A stretch of 64,000 nucleotides of DNA from AP-15 sp963772295 (GTDB lineage Bacteria; Pseudomonadota; Alphaproteobacteria; ATCC43930; CGMCC-115725): the NCBI GenBank assembly GCA_963772295.1, contig CAVYWO010000009.1, positions 186,001 to 250,000 of the forward strand, written 5' to 3'. Positions 30,121-38,551 of the stretch are shown here, in pieces. A program made the position numbers and the translations under genes. Numbering within the stretch: the first letter of the stretch is position 1; each line of letters starts with the position of its first letter. Below the pieces are notes generated by a model. That model made no database searches and had not been told where the DNA came from. It saw only the letters and a program-made list of their open reading frames with translations.

Positions 30121-30723
30121 ATGCTGCACCGGCAAATTCGTCGCATCGACAACGCTTCCGTGATTGAAACCCCGGTCGTGCCGACCGCCGAGCGATACCG
30201 CCATGGAGCAATCGAGCGGCTGGATCAACCCATTACCGATGCGGGCGGCACGATCGCCCGGCCGCATTATGCGGTTGATACGTTGCTGGCAATGGAGCGG
30301 CGTGGCACAATCACCGCCGCGATGCGACAAGCAGGCGAGGATTTCAGAAGGCACTTTGTCATCGCTCGGCTTGATCCGCTGCGGGCCCTTGACTGGTCGC
30401 GACCGAAGCAAACGGGCGCTGTTCGGAGCTACGCTGCCGAGACCGGGTGGCGAATCGAGAAAGCGCGCGAAATTGTTTGGCAAACGATCAGCGCGGTCGG
30501 CGGCCTTAGCTCTCCCGGCGGCTCATGCCTCTGGCATGTTGTCGGTTGGGAGCGCTCTCTGAAGGAGTGGGCGCTCGATCAAGGTTGGAACGGTCGCCGA
30601 GTCAGCCCGGAGTCGGCGTCGGGGATCTTGATCGCAGTGCTTGGCACCTTGGATGCGCATTACAGACACAGCACCGTGTTGCGAAAATCGAAGCCGGATC
30701 TTGACAAATCCGGATCGATCTGA
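30121..30723 (+). CDS. DUF6456-like phage protein
   Basis: This 200-residue protein starts after a G-rich ribosome-binding site. Its middle (ARPHYAVDTLLAMERRGTIT and AGEDFRRHFVIARLDPLRAL) resembles DUF6456-type proteins, which in alphaproteobacterial genomes and phages often occur near regulatory genes. The N-terminal 60 residues have no recognised domain. It lies downstream of the GcrA-like gene and probably shares its transcript. A role in replication or gene control is only a guess. Confidence 0.5.
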   Translation: MLHRQIRRIDNASVIETPVVPTAERYRHGAIERLDQPITDAGGTIARPHYAVDTLLAMERRGTITAAMRQAGEDFRRHFVIARLDPLRALDWSRPKQTGAVRSYAAETGWRIEKAREIVWQTISAVGGLSSPGGSCLWHVVGWERSLKEWALDQGWNGRRVSPESASGILIAVLGTLDAHYRHSTVLRKSKPDLDKSGSI

Positions 30724-30729
30724 TAGAAG
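30701..30729 (+). promoter_or_regulatory. Candidate promoter for structural genes
   Basis: TTGACA at 30701-30706 and TAGAAG at 30724-30729 are separated by 17 bp, at the very end of the DUF6456-like gene. The -35 is perfect; the -10 matches TATAAT at 4 of 6 positions. It would serve the genes from 30.8 kb onward. Confidence 0.45.
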
Positions 30730-30779
30730 GTGCCTACGCTGCTCGACATGGGGACGCACCGAACAGTTCCCCACCCCTC

Positions 30780-30947
30780 ATGCTTTCCGACTTGCGGGAC
30801 AACGCTCGTGGCGTGGCGTCGGCCACGCACGGAGGCGTCCCCGCAGTGATCGAGGCACCCGGTATGGGTCGGTTTGCGGCGAGGCCGACGGCAACTACTG
30901 GATTTTCCGCACCGCGCCGAGCCTCGGCAACGGCGCTGCCTGAGTGA
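30780..30947 (+). CDS. Possible small protein (55 aa)
   Basis: An open frame of 55 codons starts at 30780 (MLSDLRDNARGVASATHGGV...) and ends with TGA at 30945-30947, 15 bp before the next gene. It has no recognised motif and a weak ribosome-binding site. It fills an otherwise empty 240-bp gap behind a candidate promoter and may instead be leader RNA. Confidence 0.25.
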   Translation: MLSDLRDNARGVASATHGGVPAVIEAPGMGRFAARPTATTGFSAPRRASATALPE

Positions 30948-30962
30948 GCGGCTGAGGGATCG

Positions 30963-31400
30963 ATGACCCTGCTCGTCAAGGACGCCAATACCCAGGTTCA
31001 GCCGCTCTCGACGCAGAGCGACGTGGCCGGCAACCTGGCGTGCGTCAATGTCCCGGCTTCGGTCGTCGCCGGCGTCGCGCAGCCGAACAGCCGCACGGCA
31101 CCGCTCGCGGTGATGAACACCGCCGGCGCCGCGGCGGTTGACGGCTCGGGCACGAACGCGGTCGGCGGTACGGCGCAGTCGCTCTTTGGCGGTGCCGTGC
31201 CTGCGAACGGCTATCTCGTCGCGAACAATTCGAGCGGGACGCTCTATGTCAGCGATGTCGGCACCGCGACCGCGGGCGGGGCGTCGGTGCCGATCGCTGC
31301 TGGCGCCGTCTTCGTGACGCCGTCCGGTTATCAGCCGCCGGGGCCGGTCTCGATCTACGGTGCCACGACCGGCCAGGCCTTCGCCGCGAGGCGGTGGTAG
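30963..31400 (+). CDS. Phage structural-type protein, unknown function
   Basis: This 145-residue Ala/Gly/Ser/Val-rich protein has the beta-strand pattern of virion proteins. The C-terminal part (NSSGTLYVSDVGTATAGGAS, then PSGYQPPGPVSIYGATTGQA) reads like a receptor or decoration domain of phage particles. It has no signal peptide. It precedes the portal gene across a 170-bp gap that carries two palindromic repeats. Confidence 0.5.
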   Translation: MTLLVKDANTQVQPLSTQSDVAGNLACVNVPASVVAGVAQPNSRTAPLAVMNTAGAAAVDGSGTNAVGGTAQSLFGGAVPANGYLVANNSSGTLYVSDVGTATAGGASVPIAAGAVFVTPSGYQPPGPVSIYGATTGQAFAARRW

Positions 31401-31415
31401 CGCCCCGGCCTTCAA

Positions 31416-31446
31416 GCCTGCCCCGGCGAAGGCCGGGGGGGCAGGC
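31416..31446. repeat. Palindromic repeat family A, copy 1
   Basis: GCCTGCCCCGGC, loop GAAG, then GCCGGGG...GCAGGC form a long hairpin. It matches copy 2 at 33029-33058 almost base for base, and an inverted, IS-split copy at 39439-39450 plus 41061-41072. A shorter relative lies at 39016-39035. This copy is intergenic. Confidence 0.75.
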
Positions 31447-31480
31447 TCTGCACTCCTCGGACAGCCGCCCGCGAGAGCTT

Positions 31481-31502
31481 GCCCCGTGCTCGACACGGGG
31501 GC
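31481..31502. repeat. Palindromic hairpin, related to other repeats here
   Basis: GCCCCGTG at 31481-31488 pairs with CACGGGGGC at 31494-31502 around CTCGA. It is followed by GGCGTTCCGGGGACC, which resembles the tail of family B copies at 37876 and 39201. It lies in the gap before the portal gene. Confidence 0.5.
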
Positions 31503-31573
31503 GGGCGTTCCGGGGACCAGTGCACCGCGGTCGCAAGTAAGCTTGTCGCGGCGAAGGCCGGGAGGAGGATAGA

Positions 31574-32942
31574 ATGCCGCCGCGTCCGCCGGTCCCCGGT
31601 GCCCGCGCTTCGCCGCTCACGTATTCCTGGGGCGCGCCGGGCACGCTCTGGGGCGGCCAGCAGGCGCTTGCCCGCATGGACCCAGCCTTTGACCGCACCG
31701 GCCTCTTTTCGCCGAGCGAACCGCTGGTCCCGGCCAACGCGCAGCGGGTGCGCACCTGGGACTTCCCGGTCGGCTACAATCTTGTCTATACGCCGCGGGC
31801 CTGGGAGGACACGGGCTTCGACGACCTGCGGGCACTTGCGCAGTATTACCTCGTGGCGGCTGCGATCGAGACCCGCAAGGACCAGATCGAGAAGTTCGAT
31901 TGGGCGATCGTCTCGCGCGACCCCGACAGCCCGCGGGCGGACGCGCAGCGGCGTATCGACGCGCTGACCGAGTTCTGGCGCCATCCCGACGGCGAGACCG
32001 AATTCGCAACGTGGCTGCGCACGGCACTCCACGACCTCCTGACGATCGACGCGCCGGCCTTCGAGATCCGGCGCACCCGCGGCGGCGACGTCATCGGCCT
32101 CGATGTCGTCGACGGCGCGACGATCAAGCTCCTCGTCGACGACACCGGCCGCCGGCCGCGGCCGCCGGCGCCGGCCTACGAGCAGGTGATCCACGGCCGC
32201 CCCTGGCGGCTCCTGACCACCGACGAGCTGCTCTACGCTCCGCGCAACCGTCGCGCCGACCACGCCTACGGCTTCGGCCCGGTCGAGCAGGTGATGATGT
32301 ACATCAACATCGGGCTGCGCCGGGCGATCACCCAGCTCAATTACTACACCTCGGGCAACGTTCCCGAGGGCCTGATCTGCGCGCCCGAAGGCTGGAACGC
32401 CGAGCAGATCCGCAGCTTTCAGGAGTGGTTCGAACTCGATCCTCGCCGGCAACCTCGCCGAGCGCAACAAGGTCATCTGGACCCCGGCCGGCGCCAAGTA
32501 TCAGGCGTTCAAATCGAGCCCGATCGAGCGCGACTTCGAGGAGTGGCTGGCGCGGGTCATCTGCTACGTGTTCAGCTTGCCGCCGACCGCACTCGTCAAC
32601 CAAGTGAACCGCGCCACCGGCGAGACGATGCAGCAGGCGGCACTGGCCGAGGGCAACCAGCCCTTGATGGCCTGGACGAAGCGCCTCGCGGACAAGGCGA
32701 TCCAGCTGCACATGGGCCACGCCGACCTCGAATTCGCATGGGCCTCCGAGGATCCGATCGATCCCGTGCAGGAGGCGACGATGCTGATCGGCCTCGTCAA
32801 GGAAGGGATCATCACCCGCAACGAAGCGCGCGACCAGCGCGGCATGGAACCGGTCGAGGGCGGTGACGAGCTCGCGGTCGACGCGGGCCAAGGGCCGGTG
32901 CTGCTACTCGACCTCGCGACCGGTGGAGAGTCAACTCCGTAA
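31574..32942 (+). pseudogene. Phage portal protein, frameshifted
   Basis: The portal forms the ring through which DNA enters the head. The first frame gives about 288 residues including AAAIETRKDQIEKFDWAIVS, VIGLDVVDGATIKLL and QLNYYTSGNVPEGLICAPEG. One extra base at the AA 32433-32434 throws it off. Reading the next frame restores ILAGNLAERNKVIWTPAG, then LPPTALVNQVNRATGETMQQ and MLIGLVKEGIITRNEARD through to 32942. The whole is about 455 residues, normal for portals. AGGAGG precedes the start. As it stands the protein is broken unless the base is a sequencing error. Confidence 0.85.
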
Positions 32943-32989
32943 GCCGACGCCAGCGGCGCGACTTGCTAGGTTCGCCGCGATTTTTTTCG

Positions 32990-33010
32990 GCCCCCCTCCG
33001 GGGCTTTTTT
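32990..33010 (+). terminator. Intrinsic terminator after portal gene
   Basis: GCCCC (32990-32994), loop CCTCC, GGGGC (33000-33004) and six T form a standard Rho-independent terminator 48 bp after the portal stop. Confidence 0.8.
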
Positions 33011-33028
33011 ATTGCCCTCGGCCTGCAA

Positions 33029-33058
33029 GCCTGCCCCGGCGAAGGCCGGGGGGCAGGC
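33029..33058. repeat. Palindromic repeat family A, copy 2
   Basis: This copy is nearly identical to copy 1 (31416-31446), including flanking bases on both sides (GCAAGCCTG... and ...CAGGCTCT). It sits between the portal terminator and the next ribosome-binding site. Confidence 0.75.
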
Positions 33059-33074
33059 TCTTTAGGAGCGCTGA

Positions 33075-34175
33075 ATGAGCGTATTGCCCAGCGATATCGT
33101 CGCCTACGGCTCCGCCGACATGCCCGAGGCCGACGGCTCGACCGTCGGCGGCGCGCCGGATCTGACCCGGCGGATCGCCTTCTACGACATCACCCCGGCC
33201 GGGACCTGCGACGTGATCTCGTCGTCGACCTCGGACACCGCGACCAAGATCACGGTCTATGGCCGCGACAGCACCGGCGCGATCCAGAATTACACGGCGA
33301 CGCTCAACGGCCAGACCTGGGTGACCGGCTCGCAGAGCTTCGAGCGGCTGCTTTACGCCGCGCTGACCGGGGCGACCTCGAACGGGCCGATCGCCAACCC
33401 CGGCGGCACCGCCGCCGTCGGCGACGTGGCGCTCGCCGCGCACAGCTGCGTCTTGCCGGCCTCGTCGGTCACGACCGACAGCACGGTCCACACCTGCCAG
33501 ACCGGCTCGGCCAACGCCTCGGGCGTCACGCCGGCGCTGATGAAGCTGCAATCGGGCGACGGCGCTTCGGTGTCGGTCGGGCAGCTCGTCTGGACCAAGG
33601 GCGGCACCGGCTCGAACCAGATCCGCCAGATCATCGCCGTTTCGGGCTATGGCACTGATGTCGTCGGGGTCAGCCGCAACTGGGGCACGGTCCCGGACAA
33701 CACGACGACCTATAAGATCCTGCAGGGCATGATGTTCGAGATCAGCCCGAACGCGGTGACCGCGGTCATCCGGTGCTTCTCGACCTCGGCCGCGGACGTG
33801 CCGAGCGGCTCGACCCGCACCTATTACGAGAAGGCGTTCGTCGTCAACAACAACACCGCGACGGCGCTGACCGGGGCGCAGATCGAGGTGGCCAGCGAAA
33901 CGCCGTCGCTGCCGACCGGTGCGGCACTCGATCTCGGGCTTGCGGCCACGCAAGACGACAGCGCGACGATCGCCAATCGGCAGACCGCACCCGCCGGCAT
34001 CTCCTTCACGACGCAGCCCGCCTTCGTCTCGGTGCCGGGCGCCGGCAACCTGCCGCCGGGCGCGGCGCCGAACACCGCCGGCGCTCAGGGCGTGTGGCTG
34101 CGGCTCACGCTCAACGCGGGGACCGCGGCCTATAAGGGCTCGGCGGATCTGCGGGCGCAGGGAACGACGACTTGA
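33075..34175 (+). CDS. Phage virion-associated protein, unknown
   Basis: This 366-residue Ser/Thr/Ala/Gly-rich protein has AGGAGC ahead of its ATG. There is no signal peptide or membrane segment. The N terminus (LTRRIAFYDITPAGTCDVIS) and middle (RTYYEKAFVVNNNTATALTG, TPSLPTGAALDLGL) have the strand-loop character of tail or baseplate beta proteins. No family was recognised. It lies in its own unit between a terminator and the tailspike gene, which begins 10 bp later. Confidence 0.5.
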   Translation: MSVLPSDIVAYGSADMPEADGSTVGGAPDLTRRIAFYDITPAGTCDVISSSTSDTATKITVYGRDSTGAIQNYTATLNGQTWVTGSQSFERLLYAALTGATSNGPIANPGGTAAVGDVALAAHSCVLPASSVTTDSTVHTCQTGSANASGVTPALMKLQSGDGASVSVGQLVWTKGGTGSNQIRQIIAVSGYGTDVVGVSRNWGTVPDNTTTYKILQGMMFEISPNAVTAVIRCFSTSAADVPSGSTRTYYEKAFVVNNNTATALTGAQIEVASETPSLPTGAALDLGLAATQDDSATIANRQTAPAGISFTTQPAFVSVPGAGNLPPGAAPNTAGAQGVWLRLTLNAGTAAYKGSADLRAQGTTT

Positions 34176-34185
34176 TCTGTACCAA

Positions 34186-36450
34186 ATGATGGACGATTAC
34201 GACCATCTGTGGCGCTGGGAGCCGCCGCGCAGCGGCTTCATCGATCCGCGCTTCCGCGATTCCGCTTGGCGCGCGGGCGCGCGCCTGATCCTAGTCTGGC
34301 TTGCGGTCGGGCTCGCGGTCCTCGGCATCGCCTGGCTCTTCAGCTTGGTCGCGAGCCCGGCGCATGCCGCGGCGCCGACCACCTCGCCGCAATGGGTCGA
34401 CATCACCCAAGCGCCCTACAACGCCGATCCGACCGACAGCACGGATTCGACAACGGCGATCAACGCGTCGATCGCGGCGGCGATCGCCGGCGGGCAGCCG
34501 CTCTACCTGCCCTATGGCACGTATAAGGTCACGAGCGAGATCGTCGTCGATTTCGCCGGGGTGGCGGCCGCAGGGTTCCGGATCATCTCGGACGGGGCGA
34601 CCCTCGACGGGCGCGGCATCGCCTCCGGACCGGTGCTGCAGGTGCAGTGCGGTGGCGGCACCCCGACCCTGCCGGCCGCGTGCTACTACTTCAAAGAACA
34701 GGGGACGCTCTTCGTCAACGGTTCGACCCCGGCCTATGTGTTCGTCCTCGGCAAGACCGATTTCTCCGACGCGCAGAATTCGGCGAAGGTGGATCACCTG
34801 ATCGTCAACAATGCGAGTTCCCAAGCCGCGGCCGGCGGCTGCCAGTTCAATTATGTGCTCGACAGCGACATTTACGCCGTCTGCAACAGCGCCGGCGGCG
34901 GCGCCGGGCTGGCGCTCGAACAGGTCCAGTTCTCGTCGATCGAGGGCGCCGGCACGGCCAGCGGGTCGGGTGGCCGTTCGATCGTGCTCGAAAACGGCTA
35001 CGACTTCTCGAACACGCTGAAGGCGCTCGACCTCGAGGTCTCGCCGATCTGCCTCTCGATCACCACGGTGCATAACGGGCTCAACACGTTCTTTTCGCCC
35101 TATTTCGATTGCACGACCGCGGTCAGCGCCACGGCCTCGACCGGGAACACGCTGATCAACCCGAATTATGGCGGGGCGGTCGTCAATTATGGGCCGCTCT
35201 CGACCGGGCTCAGCGTCATCGGCCCCGGCTCGCGCAACAATTGGCTCTTTCCGTCGGCGGCGGCCTACGCCGCGGCCCCGATCGACGACGGCTTGAGTAT
35301 CAGCTCCTTCAACGCGACCGGAGCCTCGCTCGCGGTGACCCTGCCCGCAATCGCCGCCGTCAATGCCGGCTGGACGATGGGGTTCGGCTCGGACAACGGC
35401 AAGGGGATGACGATCGCGGTGCCGGACAGCGCCCATATCCTCTCGGGCGGCGTGGCGCTCGGCATGCTGACCCTCGGCGCCGGCAATTACGAATACCTGC
35501 GGCTGCAGTCGGACGGGAACAACTGGCGTGTGCTGGCGGCGAGCCGCAGCACCGCGCTCCAGAACGGTTTCGAGGCGCCGCCCTGGCCCTCGCGGTGGCT
35601 CTATCCATCGACCTCGGGCTATGCCGCGACCGCCGCCGACAACGGCAACACGCTCAGCTCGTACAACACCGCGGGCGGCCTCACGGTGACCCTGCCGTCG
35701 ACGTCGGGGCTCGGCAACGGCTGGACGATGGGGTTTGCGACCGACAACGGCCACGGGCTGACGGTGCAAACGAACGCCACGGCCGGCGGTCACATCGTCT
35801 TTCCGGGGTCGGGCGCGCTCGAGAACTCGGTCGCGATGGCTGGCGGTTTCCCCGGGCAGGTCGCCTATGAGGCGATGGTCATTCAATACGACGGGACGGG
35901 GAATTTCCGGATTCTATCGGCGACGCCGGCGACGGCGGACCAGCTGCAGATGCTCGGCACCTCCGGCATCAACCGCTACAGCTTCCCGTCCGGGTCGACC
36001 GCCTACAACGCGACCTTTGCCGACAACGGCAACATGATCTCGAGCGCCAACAGCCCGTCGAGCTTCATGGCGGTGACCCTGCCGGCGACGACGACCTTGT
36101 CGCCCGGGTTCATGATCGGCATCCAGTGCGACGACGGCAAGACGATGAGCGTCCAGACGAACGGCGGCGGCGTCGGCATCCTGCTGCCGGGCACGCTTGG
36201 TGCGGTCGCCTCGTTCAGCCTCAAGACGCAGAGCCTCGAAAACGCCGTGCTGCAATTTGACGGGCAATATTTCCGGCTGGTCTCGATGACGCCGCAGAGC
36301 CTGTCCTCCCTGGGCGGGCTCTTGCCGCAAGGCACGCCGGCGAGCTCGGGTGCGGCCTGCCAGACCGGGACACTCGAATACAACTCCAATTATCTCTACC
36401 TTTGCACGGCGCCCAACACCTGGAAGCGCGCGCCCTGGTCGAGCTTCTAG
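34186..36450 (+). CDS. Beta-helix tailspike-like protein with three C-terminal modules
   Basis: This 754-residue protein has a short polar N terminus, then a membrane-like segment (LILVWLAVGLAVLGIAWLFS, about 34-53) ending in an AHA signal-type site. A pectate-lyase-like start follows (DSTTAINASIAAAIAGGQPL, YLPYGTYKV), then a beta-helix rich in Asn/Ser/Thr turns to about residue 340. The last 400 residues are three copies of a roughly 100-residue module with core VTLPA..., GWTMGF.(S/T)DNG, then a closing strand; the same module recurs in neighbouring genes. It is probably a receptor-binding or polysaccharide-degrading spike. An exported N terminus is odd for a virion protein. Confidence 0.65.
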   Translation: MMDDYDHLWRWEPPRSGFIDPRFRDSAWRAGARLILVWLAVGLAVLGIAWLFSLVASPAHAAAPTTSPQWVDITQAPYNADPTDSTDSTTAINASIAAAIAGGQPLYLPYGTYKVTSEIVVDFAGVAAAGFRIISDGATLDGRGIASGPVLQVQCGGGTPTLPAACYYFKEQGTLFVNGSTPAYVFVLGKTDFSDAQNSAKVDHLIVNNASSQAAAGGCQFNYVLDSDIYAVCNSAGGGAGLALEQVQFSSIEGAGTASGSGGRSIVLENGYDFSNTLKALDLEVSPICLSITTVHNGLNTFFSPYFDCTTAVSATASTGNTLINPNYGGAVVNYGPLSTGLSVIGPGSRNNWLFPSAAAYAAAPIDDGLSISSFNATGASLAVTLPAIAAVNAGWTMGFGSDNGKGMTIAVPDSAHILSGGVALGMLTLGAGNYEYLRLQSDGNNWRVLAASRSTALQNGFEAPPWPSRWLYPSTSGYAATAADNGNTLSSYNTAGGLTVTLPSTSGLGNGWTMGFATDNGHGLTVQTNATAGGHIVFPGSGALENSVAMAGGFPGQVAYEAMVIQYDGTGNFRILSATPATADQLQMLGTSGINRYSFPSGSTAYNATFADNGNMISSANSPSSFMAVTLPATTTLSPGFMIGIQCDDGKTMSVQTNGGGVGILLPGTLGAVASFSLKTQSLENAVLQFDGQYFRLVSMTPQSLSSLGGLLPQGTPASSGAACQTGTLEYNSNYLYLCTAPNTWKRAPWSSF

Positions 36451-36466
36451 CGGCGGACAGAGGGGC

Positions 36467-36862
36467 ATGCACCTCGTCACGCCGTTCGACCCGATCGCGC
36501 CGGGCGAGTGGGACAATTTCGCCTTCAACTTCGCAGCCGATATGGCCGGTGCCTCGATCGGCTCGACCAGCTGGAGCTGCGCGGTCAAGACGCCGCCGGC
36601 CGGCGGGGCCATCGACCCGGCGCCGCAGGCGCATATCGCCGCGGTCTATGCGCAGACCCAGATCGGCGCCGAGGAGGGGCCGCTCCTCGTCCCGCCTCCG
36701 CCCGAGGCGGTGGGCGCGCTGACGGGCGCTTTCAGCGTCGCCCGCGTCGGCGGCTTCGCCGCGGCCGCGGCGGGTGCCACGTACACCCTCGCGGCGACGG
36801 TCCTGACCTCAGACGGCCGCACGCTCTCGCTTTCCGCCGACCTGCCGGTCGGCACATCGTGA
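36467..36862 (+). CDS. Phage protein, unknown
   Basis: This 131-residue protein starts MHLVTPFDPIAPGEWDNFAF. Two beta-rich halves are joined by a Pro-rich segment (LLVPPPPEAVGAL), and the end (GATYTLAATVLTSDGRTLSL) looks like an immunoglobulin-type strand pair. It has no signal peptide. It is probably a virion accessory or fibre-attachment protein, on context. GGGGC precedes the start. Confidence 0.45.
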   Translation: MHLVTPFDPIAPGEWDNFAFNFAADMAGASIGSTSWSCAVKTPPAGGAIDPAPQAHIAAVYAQTQIGAEEGPLLVPPPPEAVGALTGAFSVARVGGFAAAAAGATYTLAATVLTSDGRTLSLSADLPVGTS

Positions 36863-36876
36863 ACGGAGATTTTCAC

Positions 36877-37506
36877 GTGAAACTTGCTCGATTTGTTGCG
36901 GCGGCGGCATTGGCCGCGGTGTTCGCTTGTGGTCATGTTTGGGCGGCCTCCGGGCCCGGCACCGGCACCAGCGCCTTTCAATGCGCGCCCTACCAGGTGA
37001 TCGGCGCCGCACCCTATCCGACCAGCGGCCCGTACACCGCCGGCGCCGACGGCGTGGTAACCGGCGCCAGCCCGAACGATACGCGCGCCTTCGAGAACGG
37101 CGGCTGCCGGCTCCTCGGCGCCGGCGGCAATTCTTACGAGATGATCGGCCGGCTCGTCGGCGCGAACATGAACGCGACGACCGATCAGCCCTTTGTCTGG
37201 CTCGCCGCCCCCGCGACCTCGTACCGTGCCACAAAGATCACCTGCACCAATGCGAGCACGAGCCTGACGACCGCGGAGGGCGGCGTCTATACCCAGGCCT
37301 CGAAGGCCGGGACTGCGATGGTTGCCGCGACCCAGCTCTACAGCAACCTGACCGGCTCGACCCTGGCGCTCGATTTGACGATTGCCGCGACGCCGGGGAC
37401 GACCTTCTATTCCTCAAGCACCAACCCGCCGATCCTGTCGCTGACGACGGGCCAGGGTGCCGCGGCGACCGCCGACTGCTACGTCTACGGCCAGTTGGGG
37501 CAGTGA
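36877..37506 (+). CDS. Secreted hypothetical protein
   Basis: This 209-residue protein has a GTG start after CGGAGA. The signal peptide MKLARFVAAAALAAVFACGH ends in VWA-A. The body has four Cys (QCAPYQ, GGCRLL, ITCTNA, ADCYVY) and Thr/Ala-rich strands, suggesting a disulfide-linked beta fold outside the cytoplasm. The family is unknown. Its stop overlaps the next start (TGATG), beginning a chain of coupled small genes. Confidence 0.5.
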   Translation: MKLARFVAAAALAAVFACGHVWAASGPGTGTSAFQCAPYQVIGAAPYPTSGPYTAGADGVVTGASPNDTRAFENGGCRLLGAGGNSYEMIGRLVGANMNATTDQPFVWLAAPATSYRATKITCTNASTSLTTAEGGVYTQASKAGTAMVAATQLYSNLTGSTLALDLTIAATPGTTFYSSSTNPPILSLTTGQGAAATADCYVYGQLGQ

Positions 37507-37745
37507 TGATGGGCGCGGCACTCGCGGCCTCGCTCTTCGTCACCGCCTGCATCGACGGCACGCTGCACGGCGCGCCGCAGATGCTTTGCCGCGAGTTCCA
37601 GGTCCGCGGCTTTCCGACCGTCGAGGCCTGCGAGCGCGGGCGCAAGGCGGCGGTCGATGATTGGCTTGCCCAAGTCGCGTTCCTGGCGCCGCATCTCGTT
37701 GCGGTGCGCTGCGGCCCGGCCGAGCCCGAGGGCGACGATCTTTGA
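37506..37745 (+). CDS. Small Cys protein, possible lipoprotein (paralog of 38163-38405)
   Basis: This 79-residue protein starts with a short hydrophobic segment ending FVTAC, compatible with a lipobox at Cys15 though lacking a positive n-region. It continues IDGTLHGAPQMLCREFQVRG, then EACERG and DDWLAQ. The same pattern (GTLHGAPQ, CR, RG, EAC, DWLA) occurs in the gene at 38163, so the two are duplicated. The function is unknown. Confidence 0.5.
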   Translation: MMGAALAASLFVTACIDGTLHGAPQMLCREFQVRGFPTVEACERGRKAAVDDWLAQVAFLAPHLVAVRCGPAEPEGDDL

Positions 37746-37948
37746 CCGCGACGTTGCGCTGCCCCGCATGCCGCGGCCGCGGCTGCGTTCCGGCCGTCCA
37801 CGGGACGCACTTGCGGAAGCCTTGCGAAGCCTGCGCTGGCACCGGCCGCATTCCGCTCCGCGACGGCGGCCAAGTCCCCGGACAAGCGCGCGCCAGCGCG
37901 CGCGTTCCGGGGATCGAGTGGCTGGAGCCGGATAGGCACGGACAATGA
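37742..37948 (+). CDS. Small DnaJ-type zinc-finger protein
   Basis: This 68-residue protein has a TTG start overlapping the previous stop (TTGA). Two Cys pairs, LRCPACRGRGC and KPCEACAGTGRI, follow the CxxCxGxG pattern of DnaJ zinc fingers. The C-terminal third is encoded by a palindromic repeat (37876-37912) read in frame as QVPGQARASARVPG, after which the frame continues. Phage proteins of this kind may bind nucleic acid or help assembly. Confidence 0.5.
   Translation: MTATLRCPACRGRGCVPAVHGTHLRKPCEACAGTGRIPLRDGGQVPGQARASARVPGIEWLEPDRHGQ
37876..37912. repeat. Palindromic repeat family B, copy 1 (inside a gene)
   Basis: CCCCGGACAAGCGCGCGCC and its near-complement through GCGCGCGTTCCGGGG form a hairpin. 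The same sequence, two bases shorter, recurs at 39201-39235. Here it lies inside the zinc-finger gene and is translated without breaking the frame. Confidence 0.75.
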
Positions 37949-38166
37949 CCGCGGCGGTCTACGATGCGGGCGCGATCCGCGCCCGGCGGCTCGAGCTATT
38001 TCCGCCGCTGCCCGAGGCGGGTCCTATGGAGGCCGGGGTCGACCGCGAGCGCCTCGGCACGCTGAACCGCCATTGCGGCGTCTGTCCGGAGCCGGAGGAC
38101 CAGCCCTGCCGGCTCAACTGCGATTTCCAGCGCCGGGCGATCAACGACGGGGTGACGGTGACGTGA
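37945..38166 (+). CDS. Small Cys-rich protein
   Basis: This 73-residue protein starts with ATG overlapping the previous stop by 4 bp. It ends with a Cys cluster (RHCGVCPEPEDQPCRLNC) that could bind zinc or iron. The family is not recognised. Its stop overlaps the GTG of the next gene. Confidence 0.45.
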   Translation: MTAAVYDAGAIRARRLELFPPLPEAGPMEAGVDRERLGTLNRHCGVCPEPEDQPCRLNCDFQRRAINDGVTVT

Positions 38167-38405
38167 ACTCGACGATTGCCCTCTATGTCCTGGGGTGCCT
38201 GCATGGAACGCTGCACGGCGCCCCGCAGGAGGTATGCCGCGACATTCCGATCCGGGGCCACGACAGCATCGAGGCCTGCACCGTTGCCGCCCCACGCGAG
38301 GTCGCCGATTGGCTCGCCGGCATGCGCCGGGTCGGCATCGATACCTTCGTCTCGGCCGCGGGTGGCTGGCGTTGCGCGCCGGCGCACACTCGAGACGAGC
38401 CATGA
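38163..38405 (+). CDS. Small Cys protein, paralog of 37506-37745
   Basis: This 80-residue protein starts with GTG overlapping the previous stop (GTGA). It has a short hydrophobic start ending VLGC, then LHGTLHGAPQEVCRDIPIRG, IEACTV and VADWLAGM. These match the earlier paralog in order and spacing, including three Cys. A last Cys follows (GGWRCAP). The duplication is visible; the function is not known. Confidence 0.5.
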   Translation: MNSTIALYVLGCLHGTLHGAPQEVCRDIPIRGHDSIEACTVAAPREVADWLAGMRRVGIDTFVSAAGGWRCAPAHTRDEP

Positions 38406-38551
38406 GCGACGACGCGGATTCCGAGTTGCTCGCCCGCGTCGCCCGGCTGCGCAAGCTCGTCGCCGATACCGAGGCAACGCTCGCCGCGCTGCGCGAGCAG
38501 CTCGATGCGGCCGAGGACGAACTGGCATTGGCCCAGGAAGCCGATGGCTGA
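38402..38551 (+). CDS. Small coiled-coil protein (49 aa)
   Basis: This 49-residue, almost wholly helical protein (ARLRKLVADTEATLAALREQ) is acidic, with Leu/Ala heptads typical of a coiled coil. It is coupled to the gene before (ATGA) and overlaps the next start by 8 bp. It may partner the following membrane protein. Confidence 0.45.
   Translation: MSDDADSELLARVARLRKLVADTEATLAALREQLDAAEDELALAQEADG

Noticed and set aside
34291..35886. Long minus-strand open frame (531 codons) antisense to the tailspike
   Set aside because: Arg/Gly/Asp-rich composition, no domain or ribosome-binding site; a mirror of codon bias in the GC-rich plus-strand gene.
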